A stretch of DNA of 64,000 nucleotides, taken from contig FN647938.1 in assembly GCA_000310025.1 (NCBI GenBank), forward strand, positions 309,109-373,108, read 5' to 3'. Both the position numbers and the translations under genes were made by a program. This DNA is from Ectocarpus siliculosus. Taxonomy: Eukaryota > Sar > Phaeophyceae > Ectocarpales > Ectocarpaceae. The notes under the pieces were generated by a model, which searched no databases, was not told the DNA's origin, and saw only the letters and a list, made by a program, of their open reading frames with translations. Below, piece by piece: positions 54,301-64,000 of this stretch; position 1 is the stretch's first letter; every line of letters starts with the position of its first letter.

Positions 54301-57300
54301 TGTAGTGTACCGTGAAGGTGTGTAAGGCGAAAAATAAGAGGTACGGGGGGGCTGAAGCTAGTAGTCACCTCCTTTTGCAGCGCTTAACCGGCCCCACACG
54401 ATCCAGATCCAACCCCATTTCGTTCTGCCAGCTAGTGGCTCTTTCGACCCCCAAGCCTCGCCGTTGGTGGTCCCGCTCACACTTCCCTACAACACCTTTG
54501 CCTTCTCCCCTTTCCCACTGGTTCATCCCACAACCTTCCACATCACGGCTCCTGTCTTACTTACGTGGGCGTGAGGCAGCCCCTCTCTCCGCAGTCGGTG
54601 CAACACACTCCATCGAGGTAGTCGTCCATACTCGAGGGATTCTCGCACCTGGAAGTAAGAAGATAAGAAAACACAGAGACAAGCGTGCCCGAACCAAGCA
54701 AGGTGTTAGGTGTTGCAATCCATGTTTCCACAAGGTACCGTTTAAGTCTCGGGAGGGGAGCGCGGTGGAAAGCAAGGTTTCACATGGGGAAACATCCAGA
54801 ACAGATTCCAAGCAGCTGGCAGGCTTCGTCTGTAATAACGTTCTTCCCATAATCTGGGATGTGTGACGGGTTCGAATGGTGACTGACGGCCGCAGCGGAA
54901 AAGGGACAATGCATGCAGCCTCGATGCCACCCCGCTCGCAAACCGCCATAAAAAGTACCAAAGAGAGAGACATACAGAGACAGGGCGGGGGAGAGAGCGC
55001 GAGACAGACAGACAGAGAGGCAGGGAGTTGGGCTCCATCGCATTAATGTCACCTGGAGCATTTGCACAGGAAGTGCTTCGACGTGAGAAGCTCTTGCCGT
55101 CTCGCGGCGGTGCTTTGAAGCAGGTCGATGTAGTACACGCTTAGCTCTGCCCCGGCAGACACCGGCTCCAGCGTGCGGACCTCCAGATTTCCACCTTGGT
55201 GTCGTGTCCGAAGCAACGAGTGACAGGAGGAGCAAGTTTCCACCATTGCGGCTCATCCTTCCACCGCGCTTTGTTACGGAGCAAGAAGCAGGCGTCGAAC
55301 TAACGTAGGCACGGCAAATAGGCACGGCAAACCTCTAATTTACAGGTCAACTCCGAAAAACGTGCCACAGGGCAGAAGCGGCGTCTCACCGAAGTACACG
55401 AACGTGCAGTTAGGCCTGCACGCATGATTAATCATGGCCGTCAGCGGGAACATCCCCACGCCGATCACGAGATTCGCGCCCGAGTCGTCCCTCAAGCCGT
55501 GGGCGTTCACGTTGACTCGGCAGGCCAGCTGCACCACTTCCTCCACGTCGAAGCGGACCCACTCCGGCAAAAGTTGCAGCAAATCCTCCCCCGCTTCCCT
55601 AAGGACGCACCGAGAACGAGATTGAGTTAAAGGCGCAGACCTAAGGGATGGCAGGTCTAAACCGTGATTCAAAGCCGCTTCTTGTCGAGAAAACGTGCTG
55701 GTGATGTACGTTCACACAACTAGGTGTTGAGCCGGGACGTTTAGAGAAAGAGAGTGTGATGATGCCTTACCGTACGACTGAGATCCAATCCGGAGCCATG
55801 GCCTCCCGGTGGTGCATGAGAGCGTACAGGTTTTCCCACTGTTGACGCAGGAACAAGCCCTGCAGCAGCGCATGACGGTGGGTCATTGTTGTCACGTCGT
55901 TAGTTGTAGCGTCATGGCGCGCGGGCTCTCGGAATGGTCGGACGTGGACTTGGCACCTTCTGTAAATAGACCAGAGAGCAGACCACATGAGCACTTCCGC
56001 TATACATGAGAGACGCGTTCATAGAGCAGACCCGCAGTAAAGAAAAGGCCAGATTCGGTCCGAGTCTAAACTTCTTAGTTCGGCACCGCCGTCGGGTACA
56101 GGTTGTTGCAACCCGGAAAATTTAGTGTAGGACCCACCGATGTTTCTTAACTCTAGTTTCTTGTTCTTCCGCTAGACCTCTCTTTCTTTGAGCTTGCCAC
56201 CGACGGGCTTCAACATGGGTACTTAGGCGGGGAGTGACCTCACGGGTGTTCGTTGTTGCGATGTTATCCAGGGCTCCAATACCATCCGTCGAGGCTGAAC
56301 AGCCTTGCGTAACGGCGTAGCAATCTCGAATGTCAAGAGGTAAACATAACTCCAAAGCACATTCAAACGTTACGTCTTGTATAATCACGGGAGATCGCAC
56401 TCGTTTTACAACTGCGGTCTTAGTCTTGGCATTACGTGCCCCTCCTCTTGTGCCCAAAGATGGCAGATGGCAAATACATGTTGTGGCTCATGGGGATACC
56501 CTCCCTTTGTGCTGTCACACGCTCACACTATTCCCTTGTGTCTGCCCAGGAGCGCTATTTCTCTCTCCCGAGTGAACTGTCAGCGTCGTACTCATCTCTA
56601 GGCCGGTCTCAAGGTCATTGCACGGTAAGGTCTCGGAAGGGACAGTTGCTTATCTCAACAAACTCCGTGTCACAGTATTGCAATCTCGCCTGACACAGAC
56701 CGTTCCCCTCCAGGGGAGTGGCAATATGATGCCGTCACGACCTCATGTCGCATCCATGTTTCCGTGACCACTCGAACCCCAACACAAAACTCCATCGTCT
56801 GAAATTTACTTGGCGCGCTGCAGCCAAGGTCCATGCGTTTTGAGGCAGTAGCACTAGAAGACGAACGAAAAGTACACTTCCAAGGTACACAGCAAAGCTA
56901 TACCTATCATAGGCGTTGGGGTTATAAACCCAGACAGCGATGTCGACGTCGAGGTTGTCAGATTCCTAAATAAGTAAACATCCGCCCCGTCGCAACCCTC
57001 ACCTCCCCCATCGTGCCATCCTCGCCTTCCTCGTCTACGCCTCGGCTAACGCTATCGCTGTCGCCACTCGGTTCACGCAGACCAAGCGCTTTCGCCCTCG
57101 TGATCAGCAGCCGAAGGAGCATTCGGAGTAGGTCAATGTCCACGTCCCTCGCGGCGCTGATACCGGCAAGCTTGCCGAGAGCGCTAGCTTCTGCCGCGCG
57201 AAGGGCGTCCTCCCGGGCCTGGCATGCGCGACTGCAGTAGACCTTCGCGAGAGGAACCGTTTCCCGTTTGAATGTTGAAGTAGTTTAGTGTCGGAGCGTG

Positions 57301-58821
57301 TGCAAGAAAGAAATCGAATGTCCAAGTTCTGTGCAACACACGACAGCCGTCGGAACACATCAGCAAAGCCTGAAAGCTTCTGTGTATACACGTCTCGGAG
57401 TGGCTGTGGATTAAGCCAGAACAGCTCGCAGGTGCTCCTATCGTTACGTTCATCTTTGACGTTTCCTCTGTCACGGAATTAATTTCCCGAAAGTCGCGTT
57501 TCCTCGCGTTTCTTTGGACGTATTTTTATATTTCACGAATGGGGTATTGCCAATAGAGCCCACCATTTTCCTCTCTGTATGACCTACCACAGTAACATAC
57601 GGAATTGATGCACGGTACTCGTGCCGACCAAGCACAATTAACAAGCACGCCAGCTTCGTGTACGCCCACGTGTTCGCTGCTGAGACCCACGTATGCAACC
57701 GGTTTTGACCCACCCTGTTGCTTCTTGCCCCACGTGTTCAACTCAAGGGTTGCCCTCATGCCATCAAAGTCGACATCGTACACGAGGATGGAGGACGCGC
57801 TGCGTTCATAGCGGGAAAAGATTCCAGCGCTGAAATTTATATTGATCATCATCGTGACGACGACTGTTGTACTCTCACCGCGAACGGCACGTCTGCTTCG
57901 ATCTTTCCCCGCTCGGTGACTTGCTGACAGCAGTAGGCACACTGCCGGGAAGCACAGTCGCGACGCACAACCTGTTTCGTGGCGGCCACAGCAGAGAAAA
58001 GGTGAGAGACAGCGGGGCAGGAAAAACATGGACCTCGTGTCCATCTCGTGTAGTATGTGTGCCTCACAGAACCGCCAAAATGTATCGTCCGCACCCGGTT
58101 GGTGCTCGAATCACCCCGGTATAAACACTGCTGTGCACATGAGAACAGCAAACGACCCCCAACTGATTAACTTTCACATCCAACGGTCTCAAGGAGACAA
58201 AAAGGGCACCTTGACGAACGGAGGTTCGCGCAGGACCAATTCCCCCGCCTTGAGGTCCCTGGAGGCAATCACACATCGACCAGAAACGCTGTCCTCGGTG
58301 ACCTTGAAGGTGTCCAGGTCCTTGATCGTCTCGTAGACCTGGACTTGCGCGAGCTGGTTGTTTTGCTGCGGAGACTTCTTTTTCTTCTTCTTCTTCTTCT
58401 TCTTCTTGCTCGGAGCAACCGTTCCTGCATCACTACCTGCCACAAGCTCTTGGTCTTGCGCAGCAGCGACAGCAGGGGCTTGCTCATCGTCGAGGAGGTC
58501 TTCGTCTTTCGATGTGGGGATCGCCATCAGCTCGTTCGTCCGTCTGATGCAATCCGACTTCAAGTCACGCTTCTTTCTGTCCACATCCACGGCGTTCTCC
58601 TGAAAGTGCAGGGGGCCAGGCTGCTTCGTCTCTCGATCTCACTCTCTCCTCTTCCTTGTCACGTCTGCGTGGAGGGGAGAGAGGGAGCCAGAGCCTAGGG
58701 GGTGGGCGCTGTGACCCGAGGCGATGGTGTGTGGCCAGGAAATACGGAGATGTGCGGCGAAACATACGTTGGACGGGACTGGTGGAATGCGGAGGCGTGA
58801 TCCCTTGATCCCTTTTATCAT
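51359..58821 (-). CDS. SET- and MYND-domain lysine methyltransferase, SMYD type
   Basis: Thirteen exons keep phase throughout and give about 769 residues: 58768-58821 (tentative), 58210-58599, 57879-57971, 57003-57242, 56904-56965, 55771-55959, 55390-55598, 55053-55194, 54565-54648, 53731-54057, 53102-53187, 52376-52527 and 51359-51640. SMYD proteins methylate lysines of histones and other proteins, with a SET domain split by a MYND zinc finger. Seen: SET-N (SGRCVIASRDLKAGELVLRE), MYND (CAYCC then YCSRACQ), SET-C (GVGMFPLTAMINHACRPNC, AGAELSVYYIDLL), post-SET cysteines (LCKCSRCENP, VCCTDC), and a C-terminal TPR-like region (ARKSLEKWLQDYDAG, KLHPANVMVVQTL, AVSAMEAVYPANFPELGDF). The second MYND Cys pair and the final His/Cys are missing, so zinc binding is doubtful. 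A Lys run lies near residue 70. Intron 4 is only 37 bases. The last stop (51359) overlaps a donor-like AG|GTGAGG, so another exon could exist. Starts 66 bp from the FAD gene. Confidence 0.88.
52115..52166. repeat. (AGAAC)n microsatellite
   Basis: About ten near-perfect copies of the pentamer AGAAC/GAACA lie in the last intron of the SET/MYND gene. Confidence 0.95.
52268..52301. repeat. right member of the 34-bp inverted repeat pair
   Basis: This mirrors 50792-50825 with a single mismatch (33 of 34). It lies in the last intron of the SET/MYND gene. The last exon of that gene lies between the two members. Confidence 0.8.
52783..52823. repeat. interstitial telomere-like (CCCTAA)n tract
   Basis: About six tandem CCCTAA units sit in the intron between SET/MYND exons 53102-53187 and 52376-52527. 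They are bracketed by a diverged direct repeat, ACACTGGCAAGGGTGAG at 52765 and ATACTGGCAAGAGCGAG at 52831. The tract makes a long Leu/Thr or Val/Arg frame that is not a gene. Confidence 0.92.
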
Positions 58822-58886
58822 GATTCCGCCGCCTTGAGCAGCACACGCCCTCGCTCCCTCTCACCCTAGGCCAAAGGAGTTGTGGC
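58822..58886. promoter_or_regulatory. 65-bp gap between divergent start codons
   Basis: The proposed first ATG of the minus-strand SET/MYND gene (58821) and the ATG of the plus-strand FAD monooxygenase (58887) face away from each other across 65 bases. If the tentative first SET/MYND exon is wrong, the gap is still under 400 bases to the ATG at 58527. A shared bidirectional promoter is inferred from spacing; no specific element was recognised. Confidence 0.4.
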
Positions 58887-61800
58887 ATGGCGCCCGCCTT
58901 GCGCACATGGCTACTGGCCTCTCTAGTGGTGCTTTCGGTGGGCGATACCGAGGGATTTGTGGCTCAGCCTGCTGTTGTCAGAAAGTGTCCTTCAACAGGC
59001 CTCGCCTCGTCAGGCACAGCTTCCGCAAGTGCCACGGCAGCTTCGGGGCAGAAAGTCCTCGACTTCGCCATTGTGGGTGGTGGCCCTGCTGGACTTGCGG
59101 CAGCCGTGGGGTTAAAAGAAAAGGGGCTGAACGTGAAGGTCTTCGAAGCCGCCCCAAAGTTCTCTGAGAGAGGGGCAGCCGTCTTCCTCCAGGTGATGAT
59201 TTGAATCTACAGCAGTGGACCGATTTTCGAAGCTCGATTACTCCACGGACGAGGAGGATGCATAAACGAAACGATACGTTTTCGGAGAGCTCTCGACCAG
59301 ACGGCTTCAACGCCGCCGTTTTCGGCCCTGCGACTGTTTCTGCTGTTGATAAATCGAGCTTTGAAAATCGATCCAAGAGGTTTATCTTGTGTCGGTAACA
59401 TAAGCACATGTAGGCTAAATTAGGCACCGAAAAATTGAGTTTTTGCACCCATTTCGTAGAACTACAACATATTGTAATTCAACAGTTTTCAGTTTCCCGA
59501 CCTACGGTGTGCTGTGCAGTCGATACGCATTCAAAGCAGCCCCCCCACAGCAAAGTTGCAGTGTGTGTGAACCCAAGCTAGCGGCACTGTCACGGTCAAG
59601 CTCTCTGTCCTCAGCAGCTACAGCTTGCTACAGCTGTAGATTAGTCTGCAGTTCTAGTGTAGCGTACTAGTACACATATACTCTGCGGGAGGCTTTTCTC
59701 GGCGAACGCTCGCCAACACAATTCCAGAAGATTGCGTACTTCTGTTCTGTCTCGCTGGAAATGGTGAGGGCCTGCACTTCGTGTATGTAGTTGTACCCTT
59801 GTTCTATGCATTTGGCTCTGTGGACAGGCCGCGGAAGGGCCGTCAGAGGTTGTGGTTAACTCGTGAAATCCCTTCTCTCGGTTGTACACTGAACCGGAAG
59901 GCACTCAACTGGGTACAGTAGCCCCCAAACACCAACAAACAACCCTCTCCCTTCTCTACCTTGCGTCCCCCTGCCCGAAACAAGCAGTCGTTTGGGCTTG
60001 CAGAGCTCGACAAGATCCAGCCGGGGTTGGCGGCGGAGGCTGTGGCTGCCGGTCGTGAGGTTGAAACACTTCATCTCACCCGGCCCTCCGGCGAGACGAT
60101 CGCTAAGGTGGACATGACTCCTATCACCAAACTGGTGGGCTACCCGTTCATTGGCATTTCCCGGCACGCGTTGCAGAAGGTCCTGCTGGGCCATCTGGAG
60201 GATGACGATGTTGAGCTGGGGGCGCGCCTTGAGAGACTCGATACCGATGAGGGGGAAGGGATCACGGAGCTCCGCTTCCGGGGACAAAGCGAGGTCGTGC
60301 GTGCTCGGGCAGTGATAGGAGCGGATGGGCGAAGGTATTGACCGACCGACCGACCGACCTTGGATTAGGCTGTGACGTGCGGGCGCCTACGTTGTTGTCG
60401 TTTGTCGGGAAGGGAGTGGGGGACCTTGCTGCAACACTGTGAACAGGTCAATACCGCCGTCGTTTGGGAATACTGCTGAACACCGTCCGTTGGTGCTCAG
60501 CTCTACCTCTTCTGGGTGTTCTATGCATACGAACTGAATTCTACGGTTGGTCTTATTACCATACCGCACATGACTTGGATCCACAGGGCGAGGGTTCGCG
60601 GCGCTGTGCAGGCAGGGAAGAACATGGAAATTCGGAAATCCATGTTACTATATGTACCTGATCCGTATCATTGTGCCTTATGATGCAGCCTGCTGAACAA
60701 CTTAAAATGAGGAAGCACGGTGGCCACCACAGACCGTATCAAATACTCCGGAGGATAATTTTTTGCCCTTATGTTTGGTTTTGAACAAGTTAATTTTAGG
60801 GTTTTGAGAAGGATGTGTCTTTCCAGGAAAGTATATGTTTGGTGTGGTGGACCAATCAGGCAGCTACAAGTATCCGTGGTCCCTTCCGTGCCCCCCGTCC
60901 AAACATGCGGTCACGAGCTACCCTCAGCTCCTTTCGGTCTAGCGGATTGAATGAATTTAGTTAACCTTTTGCACCAATACTCTTCTTTTTTGTTCCGCTT
61001 CGAACCCAGATCCATCGTGCGAAAGAAGGTCTTGGCGGCCGAAGAAAGAAACTGCGACTGGGCACTGACCTGGTGGGCCTTGGCAGATATCCCAGAACCT
61101 GCCACACCCAAAGGGGAGTTCCGCATGTCCTATTCCACGAAGCAGGCCATCTATTACGGCGAGGTAAAGTGGCCTGCTGCAACTGCCGTCGTGTCGTCCA
61201 TAGTGTGAACAACGTCATTGACGAAGGCACGCCAAACGCATGGTGTAATTTATGTTTATTGTTATGATCACGTCGTGTCAACACCTGCTGGCGGACGCCA
61301 AATGGGATGCCCGAGCAGCAGAGATGGCCAACCACCTGTTTTAGTAAAGAGTCTCGTTCTTCTGCGTCAACAATGTTGGCTATTCCCAACTCTCTCTCCG
61401 ATTGATTGGGACATGTTGTGGCCAGAACAGAGTCAGAGCGCGATTAGAGCAGCTTACCCTCGCGGATTTGTTTTGGGGGCACTCGGCACTCGATACGGAC
61501 CTGCGGGTTCCGTGTATCATTGGTGGTATGTGTTTCTAGAAGGGTAATCCCCCTTCTGCGTGCATGGGCACGCATGCGTTGCTCACTCGATAACGATACA
61601 AGGCCTTGAGTCAACCTTCTTCTCTGCGCTCTGACCCACCCTCAAAGCAGGTTTCACCACCCGTAGGCGCAGTGTTTTCTATTCCGGTCCTACTTTCTCG
61701 TTTTCTATAAGCGGTGGGCTACTCCGGCGGGGATGGTCATGTCCAAACGTTTTTTTTTGTGTAAAATGACATGTGTGCTGCTCTTCTGCTGCCATCACAG

Positions 61801-63403
61801 GTAGAGGAAGGGGTGACCATGTGGTCATTCACGTGTTGGAGAGACGGTGAGATAGAACGCGACCCGGAACTACGGGCAGGGCGGGCGCTGAAGGAGTTGG
61901 AAGGGTGGCCGGAAGAGGTGAACACTTACAATTTGTTTCAATACAGGACATCACTGCTGTAATATGTGTAGTGATGTAGGTTCGGCTGTATGATTGCTGT
62001 GTGTAATGATACTTATGCAATGCCACGTAGTCGCTGTGTGATAAGTGATGGTTGGTACAACCTATCTTGTGTAGCGACGAGTGAAAGCGAGGAGCTCATA
62101 AATGAATTGATTGTTGACCGTAGGAGATTAAGACTGTAGAGAGACCACTAGGTGATGCGAGCCCAACCAGGCTCACTCCCCAACTATCCCGCTTCTTCTG
62201 ATCTCTACAAACAGAGCTAGGATCCGGTTCCACCAGCAGGAAATTATTGATAGCCCCTGTGACAGCAATGACTTTACAGTCTCGACGACAGCGTACGGAC
62301 TTATCCGCTTTCTCGAGACCCTGCGGTACAGGGCACCTCACATTTCTGCACAATTCTCCGCGATATTCACGTGTCGTTTTCTGTCGTGAATTGCGATATA
62401 TTGGTGTCTCCCCGCGTTGTTTCCCGCGCGGCGTGAATCATTCATTGTGATAAATCAAAGCTACGAGTATCGTCGGCGTTGCCTGTCTGAATGAAGCCGA
62501 TTTGTCATTTTGCGGGTTTATTTAGCCGATGGCTGAGTTTCTGTGTTGGCAGATCACGACCCGACGGTGGATGTGAAACAAAAAAAGAAAAAATGCTTGG
62601 GGAACCGCAATGAATTCACTGCTAATCTACCACGGGCTCTTATGTGTGGAATATATGGATTTGTTATGTTCTTTGTAAGAAAATAAAAATAGACAGGTGC
62701 GCGTGAGAAAAAGGGTGTGGCGCTAGAGAAGTCCGCCGGCCACAGTCCGTTGTTTTGTTGACAGTATTGACAGTCGCCTAAGGTCGACATCGCGAGACGT
62801 ACGCCGTAGTTCGAGATCGGTCTGTCTGTTGTGTGCTTTCAAGCGGACCCTGAGATTTTCGATTTTTTCCGAAATTGTTCGAAAAGACGAAAAAGAGCGA
62901 TGGAGACAGGCACACGGCGAACCGGTAAAGACGAGAGAGAAACAGCGCGCATGGTCGCACATGGCCACCTACTTGAGGCGTATGCTACTGCGCGTGGAAG
63001 TGGATGGGACTTGGGGTCATAATTTGCGATCCCGTACCGAAGCATAGTCGAGATGTCGCAAGACGTGCGCCATAGGTCGAGATCGGCTTTAAATTCACGG
63101 TCGGGCAAGGGTGGGGGTATCGGAATGACAGGGGAACACTGCGACCAAAATGAAGTTCGTCGGAGAGACTGAAGGTTACAGCTTCAGAATATAGATGCAA
63201 CATTACTACTCTGTGTTTCGTTCACGAGACTGTAACTGACTGTCGGCGTGCTTTGCAGGTGCGGAATGTCGTCCGAAACACGCCTCCGAACAAGATCATC
63301 GAAGTTTACGTGGGAGACAGCCCCTTGCAATGGACGACGTGGAGCAAGCAGCCTGGGGTTAGCTTGATGGGCGATGCTGCCCACTCAATGCTTCCGACTT
63401 TGG
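58887..63403 (+). CDS. plastid-type FAD-dependent monooxygenase, 3' end beyond the window
   Basis: Five exons keep phase: 58887-59192, 59988-60334, 61010-61163, 61801-61917 and 63259-63403, giving 356 codons before the gene runs past 63403. The N-terminus MAPALRTWLLASLVVLSVGD is a signal peptide followed by TEGFVAQPA, resembling the heterokont plastid cleavage motif with Phe at +1, then a Ser/Ala/Thr-rich transit-like stretch. The FAD-binding Rossmann motif is VGGGPAGLAAAVGL. IGADGRRSIVRKK gives the mid-protein DG region, and SLMGDAAHSMLPTLG the second FAD site (GD motif). This is the class A flavin monooxygenase fold (UbiH, salicylate hydroxylase, zeaxanthin epoxidase and relatives), which hydroxylate or epoxidise substrates using NAD(P)H and O2. 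The substrate cannot be told from this part. Exon 2 may start at 59988 or three bases earlier. Intron 1 carries MITE copy 3. The missing C-terminus lies past the gap at 63867. Confidence 0.88.
59215..59397. mobile_element. MITE copy 3, in FAD monooxygenase intron 1
   Basis: The right end reads GATCGATCC... as CGATCCAAGAGG then TTTATCTTGTGTCGGTA, and the inner part (GGACCGATTTTCGAAGCTCGA, mirrored by TCGAGCTTTGAAAATCGATCC) matches copies 1 and 2. The left tip is truncated or decayed. It begins about 22 bases after the exon 1 donor. Confidence 0.78.
62785..63086. repeat. pair of 36-bp diverged direct repeats in an intron
   Basis: GACATCGCGAGACGTACGCC (62785 onward) and GAGATGTCGCAAGACGTGCG (63049 onward) each continue to TCGAGATCGG, about 265 bp apart in the last intron seen of the FAD monooxygenase. 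They look like remnants of one repeat family. No ends or coding content were recognised. Confidence 0.6.
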
Positions 63404-63866
63404 GTAGGTCAAGGAAAGGTCGAAGGAAACACATCGTACTTTTTTGTGTTTTATATCTTATGGGCCAACAAGGGCGTGGTAAGTCGGGATTTCCCAGCCT
63501 GTCGATTATTATGGTTATGCATATCCGTACATCGGTTCAGCGGTTGTTTATTCAGGTTGACGCGAAGGTTCTCTGGGCGGAAACAGTCTTCAGGCGATTG
63601 CCCATCCACATCCTATGGAGTAGGCGGTGAAGGGACGATTCATGTGTCCCAGCGATGAAGGTGTAAGATCTTGTGTACAATACTGATTCGTTGTCGCATT
63701 CTCCTGGACGCTCCGATATGTTGCTGACTGATGCCATATTTGGTCCACCCATTCCCATCGTGTCCGTGTGGAAACAACGCTCCGTCCTCTCTAGGACGAG
63801 GGGTCAATGATCCAACTGCTAAGTCATGCAAAACACGAGTACGCCCCCCCCCCCCCCCCCCCCCCC

Positions 63867-63966
63867 NNNNNNNNNNNNNNNNNNNNNNNNNNNNNNNNNN
63901 NNNNNNNNNNNNNNNNNNNNNNNNNNNNNNNNNNNNNNNNNNNNNNNNNNNNNNNNNNNNNNNNNN
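63867..63966. other. assembly gap in poly-C near the window end
   Basis: One hundred Ns flanked by C-runs. It lies downstream of the last visible exon of the FAD monooxygenase, probably in an intron. Confidence 0.95.
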
Positions 63967-64000
63967 CCCCCCCCCCCCCCCCCCCCCCTCCTTCCTTCCG

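Overview
The window looks like nuclear DNA of a brown alga or close heterokont relative (Ectocarpus-like); that is an inference. It has about 50-55% GC, genes split by many introns of roughly 200-1400 bp with GT-AG borders, serine/glycine/alanine-rich spacers inside conserved proteins, and N-termini shaped like heterokont plastid-targeting peptides (signal peptide followed by an exposed Phe motif). No bacterial operon, rRNA, tRNA, CRISPR or viral structure was found. Two N-runs (43902-44028 and 63867-63966) are assembly gaps set in poly-C.

Layout, left to right. 1.4-3.6 kb (-): WW-domain protein. 4.5-8.4 kb (-): PH-domain plus ankyrin-repeat protein, three exons. 9.9-14.7 kb (-): kynurenine/cysteine-conjugate-type aminotransferase, eight exons, preceded by an array of GGTGATC boxes. 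17 kb (-): weak candidate for a small plastid preprotein. 18.6 kb (+): ubiquitin-like domain fused to ribosomal protein eL41, the most unusual gene here. 21.2-23.8 kb (-): broken, internally deleted PRPF6/Prp6 splicing-factor copy carrying a MITE. 25.0-27.9 kb (+): NOL9/Grc3 polynucleotide kinase, without introns. 30.3-35.1 kb (-): coiled-coil protein with a C-terminal membrane anchor, head-to-head with 35.2-36.3 kb (+), a small membrane protein with a VPS13 C-terminal-like segment. 37.7-46.1 kb (+): dolichol kinase, with one gap. 46-51 kb: mostly non-coding and repeat-bearing. 51.4-58.8 kb (-): SMYD-type SET/MYND methyltransferase, 13 exons, head-to-head with 58.9 kb onward (+), a plastid-type FAD monooxygenase that runs off the window.

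The genes are unrelated housekeeping functions (ribosome and rRNA processing, dolichyl phosphate synthesis, amino-acid metabolism, chromatin/protein methylation, plastid redox chemistry) with no sign of one pathway. Exon models were built by hand from splice signals, reading-frame phase and remembered family sequences. In the aminotransferase, the ankyrin gene, the coiled-coil gene, the SET/MYND gene and the FAD gene, every junction I propose keeps phase. A three-copy TA-flanked MITE family, a telomere-like tract in an intron, several microsatellites and a few tandem or inverted repeats make up the repeat content I could see.
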